NCBI RefSeq assembly: GCF_000711225.1 | Contig: NZ_JOMG01000002.1 | Span: 2,182,501 to 2,246,500 of the forward strand | Direction of reading: 5' to 3' | Source: Pelobacter seleniigenes DSM 18267 | GTDB lineage: Bacteria > Desulfobacterota > Desulfuromonadia > Desulfuromonadales > Geopsychrobacteraceae | Length of the DNA stretch: 64,000 nucleotides | Part shown: one piece after another, positions 43,611 through 53,511 of the stretch | Layout: each line of letters opens with the position of its first letter | Position numbering within the stretch: the stretch's first letter is position 1 | Translations under genes and position numbers: made by a program | Notes under the pieces: generated by a model | What the model saw: the letters and a program-made list of their open reading frames with translations, nothing else | Database searches by the model: none | Told to the model about the DNA's origin: nothing

Positions 43611-44919
43611 CACGGCGCTCCAATCTCTGGTTCCCGGCCGGGGTCAGACTGATTGCCTCGTCAAAGTCCGAAAGCAGTTTTTCAATGCCGGTGGCGTCTT
43701 TTTCCTGCCCCTCATCAAGTTTCAATTGCAGATCACAGCGTTCGCAGTTGCGATCGCAGAACTTGGTTTCGTAGCTATTCGGTTCCTGGTAGGTGGTAAT
43801 CACCCCTTCGTAATTGCGTAGCACGACCTTGTTGGTCGACAGTGAGATCAGATAGTTGGGATTCAAGGGGATTTTACCGCCGCCGCCGGGGGCATCAATG
43901 ACATAGGTTGGCACCGAGAACCCGCTGGTATGGCCGATCAGCCCTTCCATGATTTCGATCCCTTTCCCCACCGGGGTACGGAAGTGCGAGAGCCCTTCGG
44001 ACAGGTCGCATTGATAAAGGTAGTAAGGGCGGACCCGGTTGGCGACCAGTTTATGGACCAGCGATTTGATAATTCGCTGGCAGTCGTTGACCCCGGCCAG
44101 CAGCACGGACTGATTGCCAAGGGGAATTCCTGCATCCGCCAGCTTGCGCAGGGCAAGCCGCGCTGATTTGGTCATCTCCCGAGGGTGATTGAAATGGGTG
44201 TTCAGCCAGACCGGGTGGTGCTTTTTCAGCATGGCAACCAGTTCATCAGTGATCCGGTAGGGCAGCACCACCGGCATTCTTGAACCGATGCGAATCACCT
44301 GAACATGTTCGATCTTGCGCAGTTCGGTGAGAATCCAGTCCAGGTAGGCGTCGTTGAGCATCAGCGGGTCGCCGCCAGAGAGCAGCACATCACGCACCTC
44401 AGGGGCATTTTGAATGTATTCGAGGCCGGCGCGCAGTTGCTCCCGGTCCGGGATCGAGTCGACATCGCCGACCTTGCGTTTGCGCGTGCAGTGGCGGCAA
44501 TACATGGCGCAGACATTGCTGACATGGAACAGAACCCGGTCCGGGTAGCGGTGCGTGATACCCGGGGCGGGGCTGTCTTTATCTTCAGCCAGGGGGTCGG
44601 CCATATCGCATTTATCGATTTCCAGTTCCTGGGGATCGGGGAACGCCTGACGGAAGACCGGATCGTTGCGGAAATCGTTGCGATCAATAAGAGACAGATA
44701 ATAGGGGGTGACCCGCAACGGAAATTTTTTCAAGGTCAAGGCGACCTTCCGGCGCTCCAGCGGATCGAGGCGGATATTCAGCAAGGTTTCAAAGGTTTCA
44801 ACCCTGGTGATGGAATGTTTCAGCTGCCAGTGCCAGTCGGTCCATTTGGATGCGACAAAGCGGTCTTCGCTGCTTAAATGTTCGGCTATTTTTTGTTGGG
44901 CATTGGAAAAATGAGTCAT
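43600..44919 (-). CDS. ablA: Lysine 2,3-aminomutase AblA
   Basis: A 439-residue radical-SAM/PLP enzyme. The Fe-S motif is C137-A-M-Y-C141-R-H-C144, followed by TRKRKVGD. The region [15 protein letters not shown] binds SAM and PLP contacts follow. A Cys-rich C-terminal segment ([12 protein letters not shown]) is present. It converts L-lysine to (S)-beta-lysine, which AblB acetylates to make a compatible solute. In bacteria with salt-induced ablAB this is an osmotic-stress operon. It shares the strand with ablB, rpsU and the upstream MarR gene. Confidence 0.94.
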   Translation of the reverse strand: MTHFSNAQQKIAEHLSSEDRFVASKWTDWHWQLKHSITRVETFETLLNIRLDPLERRKVALTLKKFPLRVTPYYLSLIDRNDFRNDPVFRQAFPDPQELEIDKCDMADPLAEDKDSPAPGITHRYPDRVLFHVSNVCAMYCRHCTRKRKVGDVDSIPDREQLRAGLEYIQNAPEVRDVLLSGGDPLMLNDAYLDWILTELRKIEHVQVIRIGSRMPVVLPYRITDELVAMLKKHHPVWLNTHFNHPREMTKSARLALRKLADAGIPLGNQSVLLAGVNDCQRIIKSLVHKLVANRVRPYYLYQCDLSEGLSHFRTPVGKGIEIMEGLIGHTSGFSVPTYVIDAPGGGGKIPLNPNYLISLSTNKVVLRNYEGVITTYQEPNSYETKFCDRNCERCDLQLKLDEGQEKDATGIEKLLSDFDEAISLTPAGNQRLERRDES

Positions 44920-45311
44920 GATTGGTTACTTTTCAGCTCCTGTACAGAGTCCTCAGGGTAACAGCAGACAAGGTTGGTCGCCTGTAGCTGGCTGTGAACA
45001 TCGGTGACATTGAATCTGTTGACGCCGCAGTGGTGCGTGCGGCCGGGGTCGGGCGGTAGCCATACCGGGGACATGATTTGTTGTTTTTAGAAGAGTCTCA
45101 TGCTTTCGTCTTTCGATTGGGGATGGTTTATATGGAAATAAATTGATGATAGAAATATTTGTAATAAAATGATTCGAATACGAATTAGTTTAGTGCAAAC
45201 AAACCAATCTGTCAAGTTGGGCAGAGAAGCCGCTGTGCCGGGAGCTGTTCAAACGGGAAGAAACAAGAACCTGCGGTTCGGGAAATCGAGAGAGTTGTGG
45301 AGGTGGATAGT

Positions 45312-45464
45312 TAGTTTTCATCCGGAAACAGCCTTTTTCCGCTGTGGCGGTGTCAATCTGCGGGTTTTCTTGTGCGGCGTAAAGGACTACCCCTCCGCGC
45401 AACCCCTTGATTTTCTTGCCACAACGAAAAATTTCTCGTTTCCAATCTGAACACTTATGCGTTG
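45312..45464. repeat. Dispersed palindromic element, copy 2
   Basis: Near-identical to 28636-28782 over about 150 bp, but the right terminal arm is missing after CTGAACACTTA. It lies between ablA and the MarR gene. The gap 44920-45507 also carries an AT-rich stretch before ablA, where its promoter must lie, and no gene. Confidence 0.85.
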
Positions 45465-45507
45465 GGAGCCGGGAAGGCAAGTGCAAAAGAGCGGTTTGGC
45501 CGGGGAC

Positions 45508-46038
45508 TCAGGCTGATCTGTCGGTCAAGGGGCCTGTTTCCAGGATCGGCGCCGCGCCGATATGACGGGCTTCCATAAGATCGACCAGCTTTTCAAGGGC
45601 GAGGGTGATGGAGACCTGCTCTATTTCAGAGAGCTCTCCCAAGGCTGCGGAGAGGGTCTCCTGCAGCATGGACGGGGCCGCTTCGATGAGCTCTGCTCCA
45701 CTTGGGGTGATGGCGATATGCACCTGGCGGCGGTCCTTGCTGTCCCGATTGCGGGTGACCAGATTCTTTTCTTCAAGGCGGTCGATGATCCCAACGACCG
45801 TACTGGGGCTGAGATAAACTTTTTTAGCCAGATTCGCGCTGGTCATGGGACCATCGTCCCTGATGGTGGTCAGGCAACTCAGCTGGGGCCCGGTGATTTT
45901 GTACTGGGTGGTCAGCTTGTGCGAGTGCAGGTCGATGGCGCGGATGACCCGCCGCAATGCCTGCATGATGCGCAGGTCGTAGCTTGCTTCCGGGATCAGG
46001 GTTCCTTGATTGGTCGTGTTGGTCTTGGTCGCGCTCAT
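45508..46038 (-). CDS. MarR family transcriptional regulator (CosR/EctR-like)
   Basis: A 176-residue winged-helix protein. The DNA-binding core is LTTIRDDGPMTSANLAKKVYLSPSTVVGIIDRLEEKNLVTRNRDSKDRRQVHIAITPSG. The segment before it (IMQALRRVIRAIDLHSHKLTTQYKITGPQL) is close to EctR1 and CosR, MarR regulators of ectoine and other compatible-solute genes. Position beside ablAB and ehuBCDA supports that role, though this is inference. The start at 46038 is chosen because the longer frame is poorly supported upstream. Confidence 0.8.
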   Translation of the reverse strand: MSATKTNTTNQGTLIPEASYDLRIMQALRRVIRAIDLHSHKLTTQYKITGPQLSCLTTIRDDGPMTSANLAKKVYLSPSTVVGIIDRLEEKNLVTRNRDSKDRRQVHIAITPSGAELIEAAPSMLQETLSAALGELSEIEQVSITLALEKLVDLMEARHIGAAPILETGPLTDRSA

Positions 46039-46129
46039 CTTCTGTGTCCCGGAATGCTGTTTCGCAGGTTTATGTTGGAGCTGCCATGATAGCTGTCCCA
46101 TGCCGGTCCGACAAGGGCTTAAATGAAGA

Positions 46130-46159
46130 GGAGCACCCTGGCCAACGTCAGGGTGCTCC
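46130..46159 (-). terminator. Hairpin/terminator after the octaheme cytochrome gene
   Basis: GGAGCACCCTG and CAGGGTGCTCC flank 8 nt. The minus-strand continuation is only moderately T-rich (CTCTTCATTT), so efficiency is uncertain. Confidence 0.6.
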
Positions 46160-46213
46160 TGCAAGGTTGCGGACAACGTCCGGCAAAGACGTTATCCCGG
46201 TGTGAGGTTGGAC

Positions 46214-47587
46214 TTACCGGGTTCGGGCAAATTCGGGGTTCTGCAGCGGGTCTCCCTGGTAGCCGAGTTTGCCCCAGTCCAGGCGGCCGTTGTCGCCGTG
46301 ACAATCGAGGCAATCCAGAGCCTGGGCCGCGGGGGAGACCATGTGGTTGATGCGCCAGTACATGATGGTCGGGGCAAACCCGTATTCTCCGCTGAACTTC
46401 AGACCATTGGCTTTGGCTCCCTGCTCAGCCGCCTGCTTCCAGTCGAAGGTCTTCCAGTAGCCGCCTTTGCCAAACACTTTGGGCGGAATAAAGTACATGT
46501 TTTTCGTATCGTAGATCTGTTTCCCCGTATGGATCTTGAACGGGTAAATTTTGGCCTTCAGGTCGCTTCGCTCGCCGATGGGGTAGTTCAGTGCCGTTGT
46601 GGTGGCGGGATTGATTTTGTCGCCGAATTGATAGGCGCCGGCACTGCCGTTATACCAGGCATAGGTCGGGACGATATTTTTGCCCCAGGTGAAGGAGCCC
46701 TTTTTCTTCATATAGGTCGGTTTGCCGTACTGGTCTTTTTCCCCTTTGATATCCTGGCCGGCCGTGGACCAGTCCCAGGAGGTTTTGGTCGGAACCTCTT
46801 TGGCAAAGGTCGGGATATGGCAGGTCTGGCAGGCAACCGTATCGAGATGTTGATTGAGGATCGATTCACTGTGGACCTTATCGCCATGACAACTGGTGCA
46901 GCCGATATGGTTCTGTCCTTTGGGGGAGACCACCATGGCCTGACCGCTGATGTTATGGTCCTTCGTTTCATGACAGCCGGCGCAGGTGAAGTTATTGCCG
47001 TCAGCAGCCATGTGGACATCGAGGTTGCGGGTGGGGAAATCGATGCTCGAATCGAGATCCCCGTGTTTGACGGCGTCGCCGCCGCCGCCAAAGAAGTGAC
47101 AGGTGCCACAGGTCTGGCGTGAGGTCTTGCCGACATTGCGGGCGACGTAAAGCAGATCGACTTCCCCGGCGGGAAGCCCGGCATCCGTGGGGGTTTTCTT
47201 ATAACTGCCGGTGCTGTCATGACAGACAAGGCAGTCAACTTTGGAGGAATCGGTCAAATCGAAACTGCTGTCTTTCCAGCCATAACCGATATGACAGCTG
47301 GTGCAGCGTGGCTCATTGGATTTAACGGCGATACAGAAATTATTGATGGAGTTGATCTTGCCGCGGTCGATTTTTTTGCCGGCAAAGTCCTGCTCCATGC
47401 TCCAGGTCCAATGGCTGGTTTTCATGATGTGATCAGCCGCGTCCTGATGGCATTCAAGACAGGCTTTGGTCACCTCCGGACCGCTGTTCAGCGGGCCTTC
47501 GATGAAAGAGTGGTCGGTGGCAGCTGCGCTACCGACCCAGAGCAGGGGCAGCAGGCAAGCGAACAGCATTCCAGTGAGTTTCCTCAT
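46214..47587 (-). CDS. Octaheme tetrathionate-reductase-family cytochrome c (OTR-like)
   Basis: A 457-residue secreted protein with a signal peptide (about 1-23) and eight CXXCH motifs: 43-47, 95-99, 119-123, 160-164, 202-206, 230-234, 253-257 and 426-430. Spacing and the long gap before the last heme match the OTR family, whose characterised member reduces tetrathionate, nitrite and hydroxylamine in vitro. No membrane quinol oxidase partner is adjacent, so the electron donor is unknown. It may detoxify nitrogen or sulfur oxyanions in the periplasm. Confidence 0.87.
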   Translation of the reverse strand: MRKLTGMLFACLLPLLWVGSAAATDHSFIEGPLNSGPEVTKACLECHQDAADHIMKTSHWTWSMEQDFAGKKIDRGKINSINNFCIAVKSNEPRCTSCHIGYGWKDSSFDLTDSSKVDCLVCHDSTGSYKKTPTDAGLPAGEVDLLYVARNVGKTSRQTCGTCHFFGGGGDAVKHGDLDSSIDFPTRNLDVHMAADGNNFTCAGCHETKDHNISGQAMVVSPKGQNHIGCTSCHGDKVHSESILNQHLDTVACQTCHIPTFAKEVPTKTSWDWSTAGQDIKGEKDQYGKPTYMKKKGSFTWGKNIVPTYAWYNGSAGAYQFGDKINPATTTALNYPIGERSDLKAKIYPFKIHTGKQIYDTKNMYFIPPKVFGKGGYWKTFDWKQAAEQGAKANGLKFSGEYGFAPTIMYWRINHMVSPAAQALDCLDCHGDNGRLDWGKLGYQGDPLQNPEFARTR

Positions 47588-47964
47588 CGTGGTTCTCCCA
47601 TACAGTTAAAAGTTGCAGTCATCAAGGATTTTCAAGTAATCCCAAAGCGGCGGCAAACGGTGATCTTGCAATAGATCAATAAGCAAAGCCGGAACCCGGC
47701 CTGGATATGGTGTATTGGATCATCTTTATATATGGAAGATAAAATCACATAATTAGTGAGGGTATATCAGGGACGGGGCTGATGCAATAGAAATCTAACC
47801 AAAAGGTAATTTTTAACCAGCTGAAAAATATAACTTTTCTGTCAACTTTGAAAGGGGCGAAGCTGAGTTGAGTGGCGGATAATTGGTGGTGTGAACTGTT
47901 TAACGGAGTCGGCAAATGAATGAACAATGGGCAGTCGGTTACGGGGCTTTTGTTTTGGGCAGCT

Positions 47965-48002
47965 GAAAAAACAGCCCGGAAGCTTCTCCTTTCCGGGCTG
48001 TG
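47965..48002 (-). terminator. Rho-independent terminator after ftsK
   Basis: ACAGCCCGGAA and TTCCGGGCTGT form an 11-bp stem followed by TTTTTTC on the minus strand. The adjoining gap 47588-47964 is AT-rich upstream of the octaheme gene and holds no gene. Confidence 0.9.
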
Positions 48003-48009
48003 GTCAGGC

Positions 48010-50289
48010 TCATTCCATTTTTCTGGCCAGGACTTCGCGGGGCTTACCGCTGCCGTCCGAGGGGCCGACAATCCCTTCGGTCTCCATGCGCTCGATCATT
48101 CTGGCGGCGCGGTTGTAACCGACCCGCAGGCGGCGCTGGAGCATGGAAATGGACGCCTGGCGAGTGTCGGTGACAATTTTCAACGCTTCGTCCCAGCGCT
48201 CGTCATACTCTTCTTCGCCGTCCTCGGCGCCGTTTGCCGCGGGCGGTGCCTGGAGAATCGATTTGTCGTATTCCGGTTGCCCCTGTTTGGAGAGAAAGTC
48301 AACCACCCGCTGGACTTCCAGTTCCGAAACAAACGCCCCGTGGACGCGTTGCAGGTAGCCGACCCCCGGCGGCAGAAAGAGCATGTCGCCCATGCCAAGC
48401 AGGGCTTCGGCTCCCATGGAGTCGAGGATGGTACGCGAATCGGTACGCGAGAAGACCTTGAATGAGATCCGGGTCGGGAAGTTGGCTTTGATCAGACCGG
48501 TAATGACATCGACGCTGGGTCGCTGGGTGGCCAGGATCAGGTGGATGCCGGCAGCCCGGGCCATTTGAGCCAGACGGGCGATGGATTCTTCGATCTCCCG
48601 GCCGGCAACCATCATCAGGTCGGCCAACTCGTCGACAATGACGACGATATAGGGCAGGTGACCATGGTCGAGCTCCTGTTCCGCTTCGGGAATGACCATG
48701 TCTTCCAGCCCCGGTTCCAGTATGTCCTCGGCCGGATCCGGTTCCGGGGGAAGGTTTTCGGCTTCTTTCAACTCTTTGGCAAGCTTGCGGTTATAGCCGT
48801 CGATATTCCGCACCCCTTTATCGGCCATGAGCTGGTAGCGACGTTCCATTTCCCGAACCGCCCAGGCCAGGGCCAGGGCAGCTTTTTTCGGGTTGGTCAC
48901 CACCGGCAGGAGCAGGTGGGGAATGCCTTCGTAAATGGACAGCTCGAGCATCTTCGGATCGATCATGATCAGCCGCACGTCGTCCGGGGTTCCCCGATAC
49001 AGCAGCGAAAGGATCATGGTGTTGATGGACACGGATTTCCCGCTGCCGGTCGAGCCGGCCACCAGCAGGTGCGGCATTTTGGCCAGGTCCGAAACAACCA
49101 CTTGGCCGAAGATATCCTTGCCCAGCGCCATGGGCAGTCTCCCGCCATTGCGCTGAAAGGCCTCCGAATCGATGATTTCCTTAAGGTAGACGGTTTCGCG
49201 GTCCTTGTTGGGGATTTCGATACCGACCACGCCGCGGCCGGGGATCGGCGCCACAATGCGGATCGAGACCGCTTGCAGAGCCATGGCCAGGTCATCCTGC
49301 AGATTGGAGATCTTGTTGACCTTGACCCCGGGAGCCGGGGCAAATTCGTACATGGTGACAACCGGGCCGGGTTTGACTTCGACCACGTCCCCTTCGACGC
49401 CGAAATCGAGGAGTTTCTTTTCCAGCATCCGGGCGGCCATGGTCAGGCTTTCGCGGTCGATGGGTTTTTGTTCTCCGCCGTCATGTTCCAACAGGGCGAT
49501 CCCCGGTCGATGGTAGGTTCCACTCGGTTCCAGAAAGGCAAAGGCGACCTGGTTTTCTTCCTCTTTCTGGGTCCGGCTTTGCTTTTTACTTTTCTGGGGT
49601 TTGGCCTCAATGAGCCGGCGCGGTTCCGGGGTGCTGATGGACGGGGCTTTGATTTCGATCAGCTTTTTCTCTTTCTGGCGCAGCTCAGCGCGGGCTTTGC
49701 TGGCTTCGCGACGCAGTTCGAGGCGTCTGCCAAAGCGCTCCAGAATCCCGTCGATGAACAGCACCAGGGAAAAGCGGGTGGAGAGGATCAGTGCCACCAG
49801 GAAAAAGACGATCAGGACGATAGCGGCCCCGCCCAGGTTGAGATAACGTGCCAGCAACTGGACCAGCACCCGGCCGATGGCGCCGCCGGCTTCATTGATC
49901 CGGCTGCCGAAGACGGAGACTGAAGACAGGTCGAGAGCTAGCAGTCCGCCCAGGGAGATCTGCAGCAGCAGGAAGGCGATGAGCCTGGTCGTGCGGAAAT
50001 GAACTTCCCTGAATTTCAACCAGCGCCAGGCCAGGTGCAGGCAGCCCAGGGGCCAGAGCAGAGCGGTCAGCCCGAAGGCCTGATAGAGCAGATCCGCCAG
50101 ATGGGCGCCGAACACGCCGATCAGATTATGAATCCGCTCCGGGTTGAGGTTATTGTTGAAAGACGGATCGTCGTTGCTGTAGCTGAGCAGGCAGATCAGT
50201 AGAAAAATCCCCAGAGCCAGCCAGACCAGGCCGAGAATTTCCTTCTGCATGCGACTTGCTGTTGAGACTTCCGGGATGTCTTTGTTCAT
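48010..50289 (-). CDS. ftsK: DNA translocase FtsK
   Basis: A 759-residue FtsK/SpoIIIE translocase. Four or five N-terminal membrane helices (about 10-180) anchor it at the septum. A charged linker (about 190-255) precedes the motor with Walker A GSTGSGKS, Walker B in YIVVIVDELADLMM, and a C-terminal gamma winged-helix (LKIVTDTRQASISMLQRRLRVGYNRAARMIERME). It pumps chromosome DNA and activates XerCD resolution at dif. The start at 50289 is preferred for its AAAGAG site, with 50307 as an alternative. Shorter linker than E. coli FtsK. Confidence 0.95.
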   Translation of the reverse strand: MNKDIPEVSTASRMQKEILGLVWLALGIFLLICLLSYSNDDPSFNNNLNPERIHNLIGVFGAHLADLLYQAFGLTALLWPLGCLHLAWRWLKFREVHFRTTRLIAFLLLQISLGGLLALDLSSVSVFGSRINEAGGAIGRVLVQLLARYLNLGGAAIVLIVFFLVALILSTRFSLVLFIDGILERFGRRLELRREASKARAELRQKEKKLIEIKAPSISTPEPRRLIEAKPQKSKKQSRTQKEEENQVAFAFLEPSGTYHRPGIALLEHDGGEQKPIDRESLTMAARMLEKKLLDFGVEGDVVEVKPGPVVTMYEFAPAPGVKVNKISNLQDDLAMALQAVSIRIVAPIPGRGVVGIEIPNKDRETVYLKEIIDSEAFQRNGGRLPMALGKDIFGQVVVSDLAKMPHLLVAGSTGSGKSVSINTMILSLLYRGTPDDVRLIMIDPKMLELSIYEGIPHLLLPVVTNPKKAALALAWAVREMERRYQLMADKGVRNIDGYNRKLAKELKEAENLPPEPDPAEDILEPGLEDMVIPEAEQELDHGHLPYIVVIVDELADLMMVAGREIEESIARLAQMARAAGIHLILATQRPSVDVITGLIKANFPTRISFKVFSRTDSRTILDSMGAEALLGMGDMLFLPPGVGYLQRVHGAFVSELEVQRVVDFLSKQGQPEYDKSILQAPPAANGAEDGEEEYDERWDEALKIVTDTRQASISMLQRRLRVGYNRAARMIERMETEGIVGPSDGSGKPREVLARKME

Positions 50290-50511
50290 GGCTCTTTCTT
50301 TACCCATAGGCGTTGCTTTTCATTTCTGGAAACATACTCCCCTGTTGTGACAGATAATGTCAGGGCAGAGCATAGATTGATAATAGCGGCACCGGCCAGT
50401 ATACAATAAAGATTAAACCGTTCTTTTTCAAGCGGGGGGTGTCCCCTTTGCTTGTTCGGCCGGGTCGGGCGGTTCGCTTGCTCTGCCTTCAGGCCCTCGT
50501 CCTTGACGCGT

Positions 50512-52191
50512 TTATAATTCCAGAATCAGCGGCAAAATCAAGGGGCGGCGGGCAATCTGCCGGTTGAACAGGCGGCGCAGGGTCTTGCGGACCTCGACGC
50601 GCAGCTCTTCCCAATCGCTGAGCATCTCCAGGCTGTATTCTCCAAGCAGGTCACAGACGACCTGCCTGGCCTCGTTCAACAGTTCACTACTCTCGCCGTT
50701 TTCTTCCGGAACAAACCCTTTGGTGAAGATTTCCGGACCCTGCACAATGCTGCCGGTCGACTGGTTGATGGCGAGCATGACAATGACCACGCCATGATGG
50801 GCGAGGTGGCGGCGGTCGCGCAGCTCCATGGTGCCGACATCGCCGATCCCTTTGCCGTCGACAAACACCCGGCCGCTTTCAAAGGGCTCACCCAACTGCA
50901 TTTCCGTCGAGGTCAGTTCCAAACTTTGTCCGTTTTCCAGGACCAGGGTGTTTTCCGGCGCCATCCCCATTTCGACGGCGAGCTGGCAGTGTTTGACGAG
51001 GTGGCGATATTCGCCATGCACCGGAACGAAGAACTTCGGTTTGACCAGGCTGTGAATCAGCTTCAATTCCTCCTGGCCGGCATGGCCGGAGACATGAATT
51101 TCGCTGGTTTTCTCATAAAAGACTTCGGCGCCGCGGCGGTAGAGGTTGTTGATCAGGTCGCTGATCGCTTTTTCATTGCCGGGGATGAATTTGGAGGAAA
51201 GGATGACCGTATCGCCTTTCTCCAGTTCGATCTGCTTATGGTCGCCGGTGGCGATCCGCATCAGCGCACTGAGTGGTTCCCCCTGGCTGCCGGTGGTGAT
51301 GATCAAGACCTGCTCCGGGGGCAACTCGCGCAGATCACGCAGCTCGATGAACTGTTCCTCGGCAATTTTCAGGTAGCCCAGCTGTCGGGCGATGGCGATG
51401 TTACTGACCATGCTCCGGCCGTTGACGAGGATTTTGCGACCGGCCAGCAAAGCCGCATCAGCGATCTGCTGGATCCGGTGAATATTTGAGGAAAAGGTCG
51501 CGACAATGACCCGCCGTTGACACCGGGGGATGATCTCGTCGAGGACTTTGCCGACGGTCTTTTCAGACAGGGTAATGCCTTCATTTTCAACATTGGTCGA
51601 ATCCGCCAGCAGCAGCAGGACTCCCTCCTCGCCGGCTTCGGCGAGCTTGGCCAGGTCGGTGTTCTCACCGTCCACCGGGGTCGGATCGATCTTGAAATCG
51701 CCGGTATGGACCAGGGTGCCGATGGGAGTGCGGACGATCAGGCCGATACCGTCGACGATGGAGTGGGCGGCCCGATACGGTTCGATGTCGAAGGGTTTGA
51801 GGGCAATTTTCTGGCGCGGTCTGATCTGCTCCATGGGGACTTTGCCGTCCAGATCGAATTCCCTGAGTTTACCGCGGAGCAGTCCCAGGGTCAGCCCGGT
51901 GCCGTAAATCACCGGTCTGCCGAGCTGTTGCCAAAGAAAGGGGATCGCCCCGATATGATCCTCATGGCCGTGGGTCAGGACCAGGCCGATGATATCGTCA
52001 TGCCGGCTTTCCAGCATGCTGACGTCGGGCAGGACCAGGTCGATACCGAACATGTAGGCTTCCGGAAACATCAGCCCGCAATCGATGAGCAGGATTTTGC
52101 CGCCATATTCGATCCCCAGCATGTTCATGCCGATCTCGCCGAGACCGCCAAAGGGGAGCAGGCGTAATTGCTCGCGGGGTGATTTATTCAT
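50512..52191 (-). CDS. Ribonuclease J family beta-CASP RNase
   Basis: A 559-residue MBL/beta-CASP nuclease. Metal ligands sit in LTHGHEDHIGAIPFL; later beta-CASP motifs include VATFSSNIHRIQQIADAA, ITTGSQGEPLSAL and HVSGHAGQEELKLI. RNase J has 5'-3' exonuclease and endonuclease activity in mRNA decay and rRNA maturation. The start at 52191 has AAGGAG 9 nt upstream, inside the end of plsC, so the two are translationally linked. Confidence 0.93.
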   Translation of the reverse strand: MNKSPREQLRLLPFGGLGEIGMNMLGIEYGGKILLIDCGLMFPEAYMFGIDLVLPDVSMLESRHDDIIGLVLTHGHEDHIGAIPFLWQQLGRPVIYGTGLTLGLLRGKLREFDLDGKVPMEQIRPRQKIALKPFDIEPYRAAHSIVDGIGLIVRTPIGTLVHTGDFKIDPTPVDGENTDLAKLAEAGEEGVLLLLADSTNVENEGITLSEKTVGKVLDEIIPRCQRRVIVATFSSNIHRIQQIADAALLAGRKILVNGRSMVSNIAIARQLGYLKIAEEQFIELRDLRELPPEQVLIITTGSQGEPLSALMRIATGDHKQIELEKGDTVILSSKFIPGNEKAISDLINNLYRRGAEVFYEKTSEIHVSGHAGQEELKLIHSLVKPKFFVPVHGEYRHLVKHCQLAVEMGMAPENTLVLENGQSLELTSTEMQLGEPFESGRVFVDGKGIGDVGTMELRDRRHLAHHGVVIVMLAINQSTGSIVQGPEIFTKGFVPEENGESSELLNEARQVVCDLLGEYSLEMLSDWEELRVEVRKTLRRLFNRQIARRPLILPLILEL

Positions 52192-52192
52192 T

Positions 52193-52897
52193 TTACTCAG
52201 CTCCTTGCAGGTTGGCGGCAATGCGATCATGAATCTGCCGGGTCAGCGGATCGATGTCCCGGTTTTGCAAATGTTCGGTCGCCAGCGGCGGGGAGATGAT
52301 CAGCTCCAGCGGCCCGGGGGTAATTTTCAGACTGTCTTTGGACTGCACCCGGAAGCTTCCCTTGATGGTGACCGGAACCACGGGAACCCGGGCTTTAGCC
52401 GCCAGGATCAGGGCCCCCTTTTTGAATTCCTGTAAACGACCGTCCGCAGTGCGGGTTCCTTCGGGGAAAATGATCACGGATGCCCCGTCCTTGATCCGCT
52501 GGGCCGCAAGGTTGAGGCTTTCCATGGCTTTGCGTCGGTTGGAACGGTCGATGGGGATATAGCCGCAGTATTTCATGGCTGTGCCGAACAGCGGAACTTC
52601 AAACAGCTCCTGTTTGGCCAGCCAGCGAAACTGAATCGGCAGGCCGGCATAAAAAATCGGAATGTCAAAATTGCTCTGGTGATTAGACACATAAATGGCC
52701 GGGCTCGTGGGCGGGATATTTTCCGCGCCGGTCACTTTGAGTTTCAGCCCGGCCAGCCGCAAACAGGACCGGCCCCAGATAATGCCGACCCGGTGGGCAG
52801 CATTCTGTCCGCTCAAAAGAGCACAGAGTAATGCCAGGAGAATCGAGACAAAGGTCCAGGGGAAAAATAGCAGGTAATAGAAACAAGCGCGCAGCAC
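52193..52897 (-). CDS. plsC: 1-acyl-sn-glycerol-3-phosphate acyltransferase PlsC
   Basis: A 234-residue membrane acyltransferase. Motif I is SNHQSNFD (NHx4D), motif II YIPIDRSNRR, motif III VIIFPEGTRTADG, and motif IV VPVVPVTIKGS. It makes phosphatidic acid in phospholipid synthesis. The start is a GTG at 52897, because GGAGGG lies 7 nt upstream and the protein then opens with its membrane helix (VLRACFYYLLFF); an ATG at 52924 has no such site. Its end overlaps the RNase J ribosome site. Confidence 0.88.
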   Translation of the reverse strand: MLRACFYYLLFFPWTFVSILLALLCALLSGQNAAHRVGIIWGRSCLRLAGLKLKVTGAENIPPTSPAIYVSNHQSNFDIPIFYAGLPIQFRWLAKQELFEVPLFGTAMKYCGYIPIDRSNRRKAMESLNLAAQRIKDGASVIIFPEGTRTADGRLQEFKKGALILAAKARVPVVPVTIKGSFRVQSKDSLKITPGPLELIISPPLATEHLQNRDIDPLTRQIHDRIAANLQGAE

Positions 52898-53145
52898 GTC
52901 ATGCCCTCCGAAAAATATAAACATATCATAATAAAGAGTTATGTGCGATTTCGTCAAATTATTTGCTTGTTCCCCGGTTTTTGCTTTGCTCTGGGCAAGA
53001 TTCCGGTGCCCGCTGGCGAAGGTCCGCAGGCGGGCGCCGGAAAGCAGCCAGGGCAGCAGGAAAAGAGCGATGAGCTGACAGGAAAAAAACCGAGGGGGCA
53101 GAAAACGGTTGTGCTGCGGGGTCTCTTGCGCTTGGTAATACGGAT

Positions 53146-53511
53146 TTAGCCGGTTGCCCGGATTTTTTTGGTGGCGATCAGGTCCGCGCCGGTTCCGGCG
53201 ACATTCCGTAGCAGAACCTGGCCGATCTGTACCGGGGCGGTGACGCACAGGCGCTTTATTTCGGCCATGGCCGGGAAAATCTCAGCCTTGGGGATCGGCC
53301 GGTCAAGACGGACGCTGACCAGCGGGAGGTCGCCGTTTTTGATCAATACCGAGGTGGCAATGTTGCGCAGGGGATTGGCCAGCTCCTGACTGACGTAGTC
53401 GACCCCTTTGGGACAGCTATTGCCGGTGATGGCGATAACCAGGTCCTGCTCGACGGTCGCTTCGATATCACAACCGAGCGGGCAGATGATGCAGGTATAC
53501 TTTTTCAGCAT
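53146..53511 (-). CDS. DUF1667 protein, cysteine-rich partner of the FAD oxidoreductase
   Basis: A 121-residue protein with an N-terminal cysteine cluster CIICPLGC plus a Cys in GNSCPKG, which may bind an iron-sulfur cluster or metal, followed by the DUF1667 core. It overlaps the FAD oxidoreductase gene upstream by 7 bp. In many anaerobes this trio (GlpA-like, FAD oxidoreductase, DUF1667) is conserved, and it is thought to oxidise glycerol-3-phosphate or a related hydroxy compound. Confidence 0.82.
   Translation of the reverse strand: MLKKYTCIICPLGCDIEATVEQDLVIAITGNSCPKGVDYVSQELANPLRNIATSVLIKNGDLPLVSVRLDRPIPKAEIFPAMAEIKRLCVTAPVQIGQVLLRNVAGTGADLIATKKIRATG

Noticed and set aside
45169-45450. 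Plus-strand frame of 93 codons between ablA and the MarR gene
   Set aside because: Its C-terminal half is the dispersed repeat, and its N-terminal half is unrelated to that of the other copy.
48541-49923. Long plus-strand open frame of 460 codons opposite ftsK
   Set aside because: It lies wholly inside ftsK on the other strand and has a composition typical of GC-rich antisense frames. ftsK motifs are intact.
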